A stretch of DNA of 34,162 bases. Source: DRYM01 sp964564025. Its GTDB lineage: Archaea > Thermoproteota > Thermoprotei_A > EX4484-217-1. Below are positions 17,895-25,413 of the stretch, piece by piece. The notes below the pieces were generated by a model that was not told where the DNA came from, ran no database searches, and saw only the letters and a list, made by a program, of their open reading frames with translations. Position 1 is the stretch's first letter. Each line of letters begins with the position of its first letter. Made by a program: the position numbers and the translations under genes. The stretch is from positions 1 to 34,162 of the forward strand of contig CAZLZO010000014.1 in the NCBI GenBank assembly GCA_964564025.1, written 5' to 3'.

Positions 17895-18257
17895 ATGACT
17901 TATGGGGAGCTAAAACAGGTAATTGTCGTTAGAGTAGACTTGAAAATGGGTAAAGGAAAACTAGCCACCCAGGTAGCACATGCTTCCGTTGAAAGTTTTG
18001 TAAAAACACTTAGAAGCAAACCTGAAATAGCTAAGGAATGGCTTAAAAAAGGGCAGAAAAAGGTTGTAGTAAAGGTTTCAAGTTTAGAAGAACTAATTAA
18101 AGTTTATGAGAAAGCTGTAAAGAAGGGCTTAATTGCTGTAATGATAAGGAATGCTGGTTTAACACAGCTTGAGCCAGGAACTATAACATGTATTGGCATA
18201 GGGCCAGATGAATCATCTAAAATAGATGAAATCACTGGTAATTTGAAGTTGCTTTAG
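17895..18257 (+). CDS. pth2: Peptidyl-tRNA hydrolase, Pth2 type
   Basis: It releases peptides from stalled peptidyl-tRNA. The length, 120 residues, is typical. Motifs: QVIVVRVDLKMGKGKLATQVAH with the conserved Lys and His, GQKKVVVKVSSLEEL, GLIAVMIRNAGLTQLEPGT and CIGIGPDES near the C-terminus. It starts at ATG after AAGGGAG. TruD follows 12 bases later, an arrangement found in many archaea. Confidence 0.96.
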   Translation: MTYGELKQVIVVRVDLKMGKGKLATQVAHASVESFVKTLRSKPEIAKEWLKKGQKKVVVKVSSLEELIKVYEKAVKKGLIAVMIRNAGLTQLEPGTITCIGIGPDESSKIDEITGNLKLL

Positions 18258-18269
18258 GCGATGTAAGCT

Positions 18270-19541
18270 ATGCTGACACCATCTCCTATCGAGAAAAGCA
18301 TGGGTATGCATTTCTACCAAACGTTCACTAATGGCATAGGCGGTAAGGTTAGATTAAAGTACGAAGACTTTCTTGTTAAAGAAATCTTATGGGGCGTTGA
18401 AGCTTCTTCAATACATAAATGCACTAATAATTACGTATGCTGTGATAAATACTTCGTCTATATTCTTGAGAAGAGAGGATTAGACACTTTCGAAGCTTTA
18501 GAAATTGTTAAGAGGAAAGTAGGTGTTAAAGGAAAAATAGGGTATGCGGGACTTAAGGATGCTAATGCTGTAACCTATCAATTCATAAGCTTCAGAAGCT
18601 ATAGAGGGAAGCTTCCATGCATCATTGCTTTAAACAATAGTGCTAGGTTATTCTTCTACAAATGCCATGATCACCATATACGTTTAGGTGAAAATTGGGG
18701 AAATAGCTTCTACCTAGTAGTAAGGGATGTTAAAAAAGAGAAATGCTACAATGCTTTAGAAAGTATTCTACATGAAATTTCCTCCATGGGAGGACTGTAT
18801 CCTTATTTCGGTCATCAAAGGTTTGGAACTATTAGGCCAAATACTCATAAGATAGGGGAGAAAATAGTTAGGAGAGACTGGTTTGGAGCTGTTCTTGAGC
18901 TTATAGGAAACCCTTACCCTAAGGAGGCTCCTCAAGTCTATGAAGCAAGAAAAGTCTTTACGAAAACCCTTAATCCTAAGGAAGCTTTAGAGCTTTTCCC
19001 GAGAAAATTCGTTTATGAGAGAATAGTTCTTAAAGAACTACTTAAGGGGAAAAGTTACCTCGAGGCTCTTCACGCTTTACCTAAGAGAATCCTAGAAATT
19101 TACGTAGAAGCCTATCAAGCCTATATTTTTAACGAATATGTTAGTAAGAGGCTTGAAAACGACATACCTCCTAATGTTGCTATTGAAGGAGATACAGTGT
19201 TTTCTAAGGGGTTTTACGAGAAAATAGTTCAAAAGAGGAAACTACGTTGTGAGGAAAAGATTCTGTTACCTCTAGTTGGATATGCTACTAAATTAGGTAG
19301 GCACTTAGCTCATATCATGCTTAAGGAAGTTATTGATAAAGAAAACATTAGTTTATCCATGTTTAAAATTAGAGAATTAGGTATAGGAATTAAAGGCGGT
19401 TTAAGGAAATCACCTATGATAATACATGGTTTATCTTATGTTTGTTCGGAAAGTGATTTGCACATTCACTTCTGCTTAGAAAAAGGAATGTATGCTACTG
19501 TGTTTCTAAGGGAAATTATGAAGAATGAGTATGTTTCTTAG
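18270..19541 (+). CDS. truD: tRNA pseudouridine(13) synthase TruD
   Basis: It converts U13 in tRNA to pseudouridine. The 423-residue product fits archaeal TruD, which carries an inserted TRUD domain. The catalytic Asp is in GYAGLKDANAVTYQ. Other motifs are FVYILEKRGLDTFEAL, NSFYLVVRDV, FGHQRFGTIRPNTHKIG and EAYQAYIFNEYVS. The start at 18270 ATG has GGCGATG upstream. It is probably co-transcribed with pth2. It ends 5 bases before the convergent aspS. Confidence 0.95.
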   Translation: MLTPSPIEKSMGMHFYQTFTNGIGGKVRLKYEDFLVKEILWGVEASSIHKCTNNYVCCDKYFVYILEKRGLDTFEALEIVKRKVGVKGKIGYAGLKDANAVTYQFISFRSYRGKLPCIIALNNSARLFFYKCHDHHIRLGENWGNSFYLVVRDVKKEKCYNALESILHEISSMGGLYPYFGHQRFGTIRPNTHKIGEKIVRRDWFGAVLELIGNPYPKEAPQVYEARKVFTKTLNPKEALELFPRKFVYERIVLKELLKGKSYLEALHALPKRILEIYVEAYQAYIFNEYVSKRLENDIPPNVAIEGDTVFSKGFYEKIVQKRKLRCEEKILLPLVGYATKLGRHLAHIMLKEVIDKENISLSMFKIRELGIGIKGGLRKSPMIIHGLSYVCSESDLHIHFCLEKGMYATVFLREIMKNEYVS

Positions 19542-19546
19542 TGAAG

Positions 19547-20860
19547 TTATGGTGTAAGTCTTTTCTTATCTCTTGGAAACAGCACTACTTCTCGTATGTT
19601 TCTTACACCTGTAAGTATAAGCATAAATCTTCCAAGACCTAATCCCCAGCCTGCATGAGGAGGCATTCCCCAATCAAACCATTTGAGGAAGTATTCGAAA
19701 TTCGCTGGATTAAGTCCTTGTCTTCTAAGCTGTTTTTCAAGCAAATCTCTTGTATGGACTCTGGTACTTCCAGAAGCTATTTCAAGCCAACTATATACTA
19801 TGTCGAATGACTCTGTTCTTTCCGGATTATCTTTTTTAGGCATAGTGTAGAAAGGCCTGGTAATGGTGGGCCAGTCTATGATGAAGTAGAATGTTTCTCC
19901 AATAATTTCTCCAAGTTTTCTCTGAGCTGGTGTGTCTAAGTCCTCTCCTCTCTTAATAGGATATCCGTGTTCTTGAAGTAAATCTACTGCTTCGTCATAC
20001 GTTATCTTCTTTATGGGTTTCTTAATCTTTGGGAATTTGTCTTCGTATTTTAAAATTTTTAAGTCCTCTAAATTCTCTTTCCTAACTTTAAATAGTACAT
20101 GGTCTATTACTTCCTCTAAAACCCTCATTACATCATGGTAGTTCATGAATGCTGCTTCAATATCTACTGAAACGAACTCTGAGAGATGATATGGTGTATC
20201 TGATTCTTCAGCCCTAAATGCTGGACCTATTTCAAAGACTCTTTCAAAGGCGCCTGCAAGTAGTTCCTTATATAGCTGTGGGCTTTGGGCTAGAAAAGCT
20301 TCTTTACCGAAGTATATTACGGGAAACAGTTGGGCTCCGCCTTCGGTTGCTGTTGCTATAATTTTCGGTGTAATAACCTCTATAAATCCTAGTTCCCTTA
20401 GCTTTTCTCTTATCGCTTTAAGTACGGTATCTTGTATTTTAAATATTGCTTGGCTTTCTTTTCTTCTCAAATCAAGAACTCTATTGTTAAGTCTAGTGTC
20501 TAGGTCTGCCGGAACTTTTCCTGTAACATCTAGTGGAAGCGGGGTTTTGGCTATGTTTAAGACCTCTATTTCTAAGGGTTCTACTTCAGCCCCTCCCGGT
20601 GCTTTAGGTGTTGCTTTCACTACTCCAGTAACTTTTATTACACTTTCCCTTGCAAGTTCATGAAATGTTTTTATGAGGTTTTCAGGTGTTTTCCCTTTAG
20701 TAAAAATTAACTGAACTGTTCCTGTTTTATCTCTCAAAATTAGGAACTTCTTTCCGCCAAGGTCTCTTTTTATGTGAACCCATCCTGCAAGAATAACTTT
20801 TTTACCGTTAAGCTCAGGCTTTATGTCTTTTGCGAAATACTTCTTGTAAGTAGTTTCCAT
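19547..20860 (-). CDS. aspS: Aspartyl-tRNA synthetase, probably non-discriminating
   Basis: This class II synthetase has 437 residues and the archaeal/eukaryal length without the bacterial insertion. The N-terminal OB fold binds the anticodon. Motif 2 has FRAEESDTPYHLSEF, and motif 3 is GWGLGLGRFMLILTG near the C-terminus. The residue equivalent to Trp26 of the Thermococcus enzyme is His29 (GWVH), and the equivalent of its Lys85 is Pro88 (TPKAPGG). His and Pro at these sites are known from enzymes that charge both tRNA-Asp and tRNA-Asn. This alignment is from memory. The start is ATG at 20860. Confidence 0.95.
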   Translation of the reverse strand: METTYKKYFAKDIKPELNGKKVILAGWVHIKRDLGGKKFLILRDKTGTVQLIFTKGKTPENLIKTFHELARESVIKVTGVVKATPKAPGGAEVEPLEIEVLNIAKTPLPLDVTGKVPADLDTRLNNRVLDLRRKESQAIFKIQDTVLKAIREKLRELGFIEVITPKIIATATEGGAQLFPVIYFGKEAFLAQSPQLYKELLAGAFERVFEIGPAFRAEESDTPYHLSEFVSVDIEAAFMNYHDVMRVLEEVIDHVLFKVRKENLEDLKILKYEDKFPKIKKPIKKITYDEAVDLLQEHGYPIKRGEDLDTPAQRKLGEIIGETFYFIIDWPTITRPFYTMPKKDNPERTESFDIVYSWLEIASGSTRVHTRDLLEKQLRRQGLNPANFEYFLKWFDWGMPPHAGWGLGLGRFMLILTGVRNIREVVLFPRDKKRLTP

Positions 20861-20922
20861 AGTTTACCCTCTACTTTGGATGAAAGAATATGTAGTTTAA
20901 TTTATTTATTCTAAATAAGTTT

Positions 20923-21429
20923 TCATTCAAACCTTATCTTAACCACCATACCGCTTAGTTTGGTAAGTACGTCTTCAAGGTTCTCTTTTTTTGCTGGTAA
21001 AAGTCTTGAGTCCTTCTTTGAAACTCTTACAATACTTTGCCATGATCCGTCAGGTAACCATAGAATGTTGACTCCTAATACGTTAGCTGGTATAAGGAGT
21101 TGTGCTGCCATTTTCTTTAAGCTACTGGTTTTCTCCACTATTCTAACTTTTCCCTCAAGTTTCTCACTTAACCTTCTAGCTAATTTAGCTATGAAGTAAG
21201 GTGGTAGTTGGCTTCCGGAAACAACTATTACATACAGGTTATTTGTTTTATAGCTTTTATGGTAAACTAGGTCTTTCAGTTGAGGCCAGTGTGTTTTTTC
21301 CTCAATCTCAAGTAAGGCTTTCTGCACTTCTATGTCTACTTCATCGTATTCGCCGCGGTCTACAAGAGACTGACATCTGGGACACAGTATTCCGCTCTTA
21401 ACACATACTGTGCACATCGGCAGTTTCGT
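20923..21429 (-). CDS. Zinc-finger plus KH protein, archaeal NusA-like, likely ACG start
   Basis: The N-terminus CTVCVKSGILCPRC holds a four-cysteine zinc knuckle. It is followed by a linker and a KH-like region (LYVIVVSGSQLPPYFIAKLARRL, then LIPANVLGVNILWLPDGS). This fits the crenarchaeal NusA-like transcription factor family, though I recall it rather than have searched. The first ATG in frame is at 21417, 19 bases from any Shine-Dalgarno. A full GAGGTGAT at 21436-21443 sits six bases before an ACG at 21427-21429, which would add Thr/Met-Lys-Leu-Pro, residues common at this end in relatives. I therefore place the start at the ACG, giving 168 residues. It is divergent from L40e. Confidence 0.75.
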   Translation of the reverse strand, partial: TKLPMCTVCVKSGILCPRCQSLVDRGEYDEVDIEVQKALLEIEEKTHWPQLKDLVYHKSYKTNNLYVIVVSGSQLPPYFIAKLARRLSEKLEGKVRIVEKTSSLKKMAAQLLIPANVLGVNILWLPDGSWQSIVRVSKKDSRLLPAKKENLEDVLTKLSGMVVKIRFE

Positions 21430-21435
21430 GTTGCC

Positions 21436-21443
21436 ATCACCTC
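21436..21443 (-). promoter_or_regulatory. Shine-Dalgarno fixing an ACG start
   Basis: GAGGTGAT is an eight-base match to the archaeal 16S 3' end (ATCACCTC). It lies six bases before ACG and 18 before the first ATG, so it points to initiation at ACG 21429. Confidence 0.6.
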
Positions 21444-21621
21444 AAAATCGTCTTCACTATTAGCCGTCGTTTTTTACTCCTTTTGAGATTCTGTTTCAAG
21501 TTTCTTCAAAGAAATTATTAACCCTCCTATATCTCTCTTTCGGTTACCATAAAGCTTAAATCTCTGCCCAAAACTATAATGGGCTAGAATACTAAATAAC
21601 TACATACCGAGGAACACTTAA

Positions 21622-21786
21622 ATGCCCATAACAGACCCTGCAAAATATAGAATAGCTGCGGCAAGACTTTTAGACGTATGGATATGTAGAAAGTGTGGTG
21701 CGAGAAACCCTCCTGGAGCAATTAAGTGTAGAAGATGTAAAAGTAAAAATCTCAGACCAAAGAAGAAAGGAGCAAGGAAGTTCTAA
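21622..21786 (+). CDS. rpl40e: Ribosomal protein L40e
   Basis: A 54-residue basic protein, too short for many gene finders. It begins MPITDPAKYRIAAARLLD and has the zinc knuckle C-x2-C (WICRKCGARN) and C-x2-C (AIKCRRCKSK), ending PKKKGARKF. This matches archaeal L40e in length and order. It is divergent from the NusA-like gene with about 190 bases between them. A tRNA-Trp gene lies downstream on the other strand. Confidence 0.96.
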   Translation: MPITDPAKYRIAAARLLDVWICRKCGARNPPGAIKCRRCKSKNLRPKKKGARKF

Positions 21787-21891
21787 AACATTTTTAACTT
21801 CAAAGACTCTAACAATATTGTTACTCGAATTTTTCAAGAGGAAAAGTAAGGTAGTTGCCTCATTAGGAGCCCAAGTTCTGAGGTTTATATG

Positions 21892-22029
21892 TGGTGGGCC
21901 CGGGGGGATTTGAACCCCCGACCTACGGGTCTCTCCCAGCTCCAGACCTAAGTCATCCCTTAAAGGTCAGCAGACCCGTACTTTAGCGGGTCTGGAGCCC
22001 GCCGCTCTCCCTGGCTGAGCTACGGGCCC
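21892..22029 (-). tRNA. tRNA-Trp (anticodon CCA) with 61-nt intron
   Basis: Acceptor GGGCCCG pairs with CGGGCCC. The anticodon stem is GCGGG with 3' exon strand CCCGT, around loop CTCCAG plus A, giving anticodon CCA at 21993-21995. The intron covers 21931-21991 at the 37/38 site. It begins with ACCCGC, an even better partner of the stem than the true 3' exon. It also carries GGTCTGGAGC, complementary to the anticodon loop. The T arm is GGGGG-TTCAAAT-CCCCC, the discriminator is A and CCA is encoded. Confidence 0.93.
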
Positions 22030-22127
22030 TCAGTAGTGTAGTTGGATTAAGGGTTCGTATAAAGGTTGCGGAAATACCTAAACGTTATTATGAAGGTTTT
22101 TCATGAGTTATTTAAGGGTGATCTCTT

Positions 22128-22328
22128 ATGAGTGATGTTGGTTCTCCTGATCCCGAAGGTTACTATGTATTAGTGTTTAAGTCCGATATTAGAGAAGAAA
22201 TAGTTAAGCTAAGTTACAGTAAAGGATTTATTACTGAAGAACAAGGAGGCATCATTATTGTTAGGGTTAAAAGTAGGAGTGCGGCAAAGAAAATTCTTAG
22301 AAAATTTAGAAGATACCGTGTATTTTAA
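22128..22328 (+). CDS. Small conserved-looking protein, unknown
   Basis: This 66-residue protein is supported by GGGTGATC, a strong Shine-Dalgarno, a few bases before the ATG. It has an acidic, Tyr/Phe-rich first half (PEGYYVLVFKSDIREEIVKL). A strand-like IIIVRVKS follows, then a strongly basic tail (AAKKILRKFRRYRVF) that could bind RNA or DNA. I recognise no family. It stops one base before the CCA of the convergent tRNA-Cys. Confidence 0.75.
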   Translation: MSDVGSPDPEGYYVLVFKSDIREEIVKLSYSKGFITEEQGGIIIVRVKSRSAAKKILRKFRRYRVF

Positions 22329-22438
22329 TGGAGCCGGGGCCGGGATTTGAACCCGGGTAAAACGGGTTTCTACCGGTGGGCGGAATTTGTGGAATACTCC
22401 ACTGCAGCCCGTCCCCTAGGCCGCTCGGGCACCCCGGC
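22329..22438 (-). tRNA. tRNA-Cys (anticodon GCA) with 34-nt intron
   Basis: Acceptor GCCGGGG pairs with CCCCGGC. The anticodon stem ACGGG/CCCGT encloses loop CTGCAG plus A, so the anticodon is GCA at 22403-22405. An intron lies at 22368-22401 after position 37. The T arm is CCGGG-TTCAAAT-CCCGG. The discriminator is U, as in other archaeal tRNA-Cys, and CCA is encoded. Confidence 0.9.
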
Positions 22439-22570
22439 TCCATTCTATGATTTTCTTGTTTCCAGTTAAAAATGTTATGTAAACTTGTGTTTTAGTGCGT
22501 TAACTCTAAATACTTGAACCTATTATGTTACCCCTTGGAATTTAGAATTAATTATTTAGGTGTTTAGCTA

Positions 22571-23158
22571 ATGCCTTTATTTGATGAACTTCGAGAGGTG
22601 CTTAGCGAACTTCTCCCTTTACTTAAAGATAACGACATAGAAGCTGTTGTTGTTGGAAGCACTGTTGTTTCTTTAGAGCTCGGAGGTTTCTTCAAGGATA
22701 GTGAAGATCTAGATTTTTTCGTTACAAATAGAAGCCCATTTCTTGAAGAAGATGTTTTTAAAAACATAGCCTTAATGGCGGGCTGGGATTATGCGTATAC
22801 TGACTATGGAACACCTAGACTCGTTATACCTAAGGAAATGGGTGAGTTCTTCATAGATTTCTACGAGAACATACATGATTTCTATATACCACAGGAAATA
22901 GTGAATAATGAGGTAAGAAGCATTAGAGTTGGAGAGTATAAACTGAAACACTTAACACTTGAAGCATACGTTGTTTTAAAGTCAAGAATAGGTAGGGACA
23001 TAGATGACCAAGACTTAAATAGAATAAGTCAATTGGTTAAGGAAGGCTATCTTAAGTTAAATAGGAAAAAAGTAGCGAAATTGCTACATTATTTTCCTCA
23101 AGAAGAAATAGGTATGATGGAAAACAGGCTTAAGAGACATAAGCTAATAGAGAAATGA
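22571..23158 (+). CDS. Nucleotidyltransferase-fold protein
   Basis: This 195-residue protein belongs to the DNA polymerase-beta-like nucleotidyltransferase superfamily. The signature G29-S30 (VVVGSTVVS) is followed by D46 and D48 (SEDLDFF), and a third acid is likely D96 (FFIDFYEN). The C-terminal half (about 105-195) is helical with many basic residues. The start is supported by AGGTGTTTAGCTA before ATG. Substrate is unknown: the arrangement is compatible with nucleotide addition to RNA, protein or a small molecule. It stands alone between tRNA-Cys and tRNA-Asn, so context gives no hint of an antitoxin partner. Confidence 0.75.
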   Translation: MPLFDELREVLSELLPLLKDNDIEAVVVGSTVVSLELGGFFKDSEDLDFFVTNRSPFLEEDVFKNIALMAGWDYAYTDYGTPRLVIPKEMGEFFIDFYENIHDFYIPQEIVNNEVRSIRVGEYKLKHLTLEAYVVLKSRIGRDIDDQDLNRISQLVKEGYLKLNRKKVAKLLHYFPQEEIGMMENRLKRHKLIEK

Positions 23159-23181
23159 AACATTAGCTTTATTATTGAAGG

Positions 23182-23301
23182 TGGCGCCGGGGGGAGGACT
23201 CGAACCTCCGACCACCGGGTTTCTTCCCGGCGGGGGGAGGACTCGAACCTCCCACCAACCAGTTAACAGCCCGGCGCTCTACCTAGCTGAGCTACCCCGG
23301 C
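23182..23301 (-). tRNA. tRNA-Asn (anticodon GTT), intron copies its own 3' half
   Basis: Acceptor GCCGGGG pairs with CCCCGGC. The anticodon stem CCGGG/CCCGG encloses loop CTGTTA plus A; the anticodon GTT is at 23265-23267. The intron covers 23221-23263 (43 nt) at the 37/38 site. It contains a second T arm, GGAGG-TTCGAGT-CCTCC, and a diverged acceptor-like end. The true T arm is identical. The discriminator is G, as expected for Asn, and CCA is encoded. Confidence 0.92.
23186..23263 (-). repeat. 43-nt tandem repeat forming the tRNA-Asn intron
   Basis: Bases 23186-23220 and 23229-23263 align with about five mismatches in 35. They share an identical 21-base core at 23189-23209 and 23232-23252. 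The offset of 43 equals the intron length, so the intron is the extra copy. Confidence 0.9.
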
Positions 23302-23381
23302 ACCGCCTAATCAGTATTAATTCTGTGAGGGTTTAAATGTTTCCGTTTTGTTAACCGATAGTTTCAGTAGGGTCTCTTCAC

Positions 23382-23389
23382 TTTATAAA
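23382..23389 (+). promoter_or_regulatory. TATA box of the 29-residue peptide gene
   Basis: TTTATAAA lies 30 bases before the GTG start of the small membrane peptide. That predicts a transcript start within about 5-10 bases of the start codon. It is the cleanest TATA match in this intergenic region. Confidence 0.6.
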
Positions 23390-23418
23390 CCCCTTTACTT
23401 TACTTTTGGGGAGCTGAA

Positions 23419-23508
23419 GTGCTAGCTATACTCTTCGGAATTGCAGTGGCAACAATGTTAGTTATAAGTTTATCTAAAGTATTTGAGTACCTTGTTTTTA
23501 GAGAATAA
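23419..23508 (+). CDS. 29-residue single-span membrane peptide
   Basis: The frame starts at GTG after GGGGAGCTGAA and ends at TAA 23506-23508. The peptide is hydrophobic from residue 2 to about 18 (LAILFGIAVATMLVISL) and then has a short amphipathic tail ending FRE. A clear TATA box sits 30 bases upstream. Promoter, ribosome-binding site, start, membrane span and stop agree, which is unusual for chance in a short gap. I recognise no family. Confidence 0.5.
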   Translation: MLAILFGIAVATMLVISLSKVFEYLVFRE

Positions 23509-23579
23509 GCTTTTAGAGTCGTATAAGTTAAAATTTATATTCTCTCGCTCACCCTAAACTATAGAAGGATAAGAGAGTA

Positions 23580-23657
23580 GGGCCCGTCGTCTAGCCCGGT
23601 TAGGACGCCGCCCTGACGCGGCGGTGGTCCGGGGTTCAAATCCCCGCGGGCCCACCA
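23580..23657 (+). tRNA. tRNA-Val (anticodon GAC)
   Basis: Acceptor GGGCCCG pairs with CGGGCCC. The anticodon stem CCGCC/GGCGG encloses loop CTGACGC, giving GAC. The T arm is CGGGG-TTCAAAT-CCCCG, the discriminator is A and CCA is encoded. A TATA-like AAATTTATAT lies at 23531-23540. Confidence 0.96.
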
Positions 23658-23704
23658 TTGGATTTTCGACGAAGATTACTATGAGCAAGTATGTCAACAT
23701 TGGA

Positions 23705-24370
23705 TCACCGAATCTTTCTAAACTCTACTTTTATGATTCTCTTTTTCCTCTCGTCTAATTCTACTATAGCATATTTTCCGTCAGCTATAGGACCCGGATT
23801 TATAGCGACCGTTCTCCCTAGTTTATCTATGCCTTGTGATTCATGTATGTGTCCGCAAACGCATATTAGTGGTTGATGTTTTTCTAAGAACTCCCTAACT
23901 TTAATGCTTCCAACATGTTCTCCAGAAAATGCTATGTCAAGTTTTGTAGCATATGGAGGTGTATGGCTCACCATAATATCTATGTTTTTTCCATGAAGAT
24001 TCTTCTCTACTTGATCCATTATTTCAGCTAGCTTATCCTCGGTGAACTCTATTGGTGTATTAAACGGTGTTATATTTGAACCTCCTATCCCAGTAAACAC
24101 TAAATCATTATGTTCAACAACTTTTCCATGGAGATTTATTGCATTATAAACATTCTCTGCCCTTAGTAGCGATGGGTTATCACAATTTCCTGGAACGAAA
24201 AAGGTTGTAGTATGCTTTGTTAGTGTTTTCAGAACATCAAATGCTTCCTTAACATCTCCCCAACGAGATAAATCCCCTGCAACAACTATTACATCGTATT
24301 CTTCCATTTTAAGAACTCTTTTAAGATACTTCCATTTATAGTGAACATCCGTTATAACAAGTATTTTCAT
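23705..24370 (-). CDS. Calcineurin-like metallophosphoesterase
   Basis: A 221-residue cytosolic phosphoesterase with the full set of metal ligands: D and H in ITDVHYKW, GD in VAGDLSRWGD, N in VPGNCDN, H in MVSHTPPY and GHIH near the C-terminus. I choose ATG 24370 (MKILVITDVH) because GGTG precedes it; an ATG at 24382 would overlap the preceding stop. Substrate is unknown; archaeal relatives cut phosphodiesters or nucleotides. It follows the transporter ATPase by 11 bases and is likely in the same operon. Confidence 0.92.
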   Translation of the reverse strand: MKILVITDVHYKWKYLKRVLKMEEYDVIVVAGDLSRWGDVKEAFDVLKTLTKHTTTFFVPGNCDNPSLLRAENVYNAINLHGKVVEHNDLVFTGIGGSNITPFNTPIEFTEDKLAEIMDQVEKNLHGKNIDIMVSHTPPYATKLDIAFSGEHVGSIKVREFLEKHQPLICVCGHIHESQGIDKLGRTVAINPGPIADGKYAIVELDERKKRIIKVEFRKIR

Positions 24371-24381
24371 TTTAAACACCA

Positions 24382-25413
24382 TTACAACTTATTTACCGTT
24401 ATAGCTGATTTTTTGAACGCTATAACAACTTTCTTACCGGCTTTTAACCCTAAATCCCTTACTGCCTTTTTAGAGACATAAACGCTAAAAACTACCGAAT
24501 TAACTTTAACCTTAACCTCGTCAACTACATCCCTTGGAATAATCTTAGCTATTACTCCTTCAAACTTATTTGCTGCAGTAACTGAATCTAAATCTTTAGC
24601 TAAAAATATTTCCCCAGGAGACACTGTTACGAAAACCTTTCCACTATACTTACCATATACATGTAATTCAACATTCTCACCTATTTTAACTATTGACTTA
24701 TTTCCCCCTGCAGTCTTAGCGTATCCTTTGAAGAAGTTTGTTAAACCGAGAAACCTAGCTACTTTCTCATTAGGGGGATTAAACATGATCTTATCCGGCG
24801 AACCTTTAGCTAAAATGCTTCCATTATATATTATGGCTAGTTCATCAGCTAAAGCGAAAGCCTCTGACAAATCATGTGTAACGTGAATCACAATTCTCCT
24901 ACCTTTAAGCTTAAGTAAAGCGTCTATTACTGCTTCTTTAGACACTCTATCAAGAGAGCTAAGGGGCTCGTCAAGTAAAATTACTTTAGGATTATAAGCT
25001 AAAGCCCTAGCTAAGGAAACCTTTTGCTGCTGCCCCCTACTTAATTGTGAAGGATACTTGTTAAGTAGCTCCTCTATACCCAGCTCCCTAGCGATGCTTA
25101 AAGCTATTCTCTTATCTCCATGAGATCCAAGTAATATGTTTTCTAAAGCCGTTAAGTGCGGCAGTAATAGGGGGTCTTGGAAAACATAAGCTACATTTCT
25201 TTTCTCGGGGGGATAATTTACAACGTTAATGCCATCTATGATTATTCTTCCTCTAATAGGCTTTACAAAACCAGCTATAGTGCTAAGTAATGTTGTTTTT
25301 CCAGATCCTGAAGGGCCTAGAATTACGAAGTACTTATTGCTTCTAACCTCCAATTCATCAACCCTTAGAGTAAAATTTCCTCTTCTAACTTCTAACTCGT
25401 AAATACCTATCAT
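24382..25413 (-). CDS. wtpC: ABC transporter ATPase, molybdate/tungstate type with TOBE/Mop domain
   Basis: 343 residues from ATG 25413. Walker A is GPSGSGKT (33-40), the signature is LSRGQQQK, Walker B is VILLDEP and the switch His is in HVTHD. A C-terminal domain of about 100 residues ends FEGVIAKIIPRDVVDEVKVKV and SVYVSKKAVRDLGLKAGKKV, which is a TOBE/Mop fold that binds oxyanion. The ATG overlaps the permease stop as ATGA. Longer in-frame starts up to 25509 lie inside the permease and are rejected. The choice between Mo and W, and between Wtp and Mod, cannot be made from sequence. Confidence 0.88.
   Translation of the reverse strand: MIGIYELEVRRGNFTLRVDELEVRSNKYFVILGPSGSGKTTLLSTIAGFVKPIRGRIIIDGINVVNYPPEKRNVAYVFQDPLLLPHLTALENILLGSHGDKRIALSIARELGIEELLNKYPSQLSRGQQQKVSLARALAYNPKVILLDEPLSSLDRVSKEAVIDALLKLKGRRIVIHVTHDLSEAFALADELAIIYNGSILAKGSPDKIMFNPPNEKVARFLGLTNFFKGYAKTAGGNKSIVKIGENVELHVYGKYSGKVFVTVSPGEIFLAKDLDSVTAANKFEGVIAKIIPRDVVDEVKVKVNSVVFSVYVSKKAVRDLGLKAGKKVVIAFKKSAITVNKL

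Noticed and set aside
21430..21540. Short upstream peptide (about 11-14 residues) before the NusA-like gene
   Set aside because: There is a GGAGGG motif and a short frame, but the peptide is too short to judge and shows no sign of conservation.
21931..21991. Box C/D guide RNA in the tRNA-Trp intron
   Set aside because: A D'-like CTGA and a weak C'-like GGATGAC are present, but no good box C or D. The fifth-base rule would point at A36 rather than C34.
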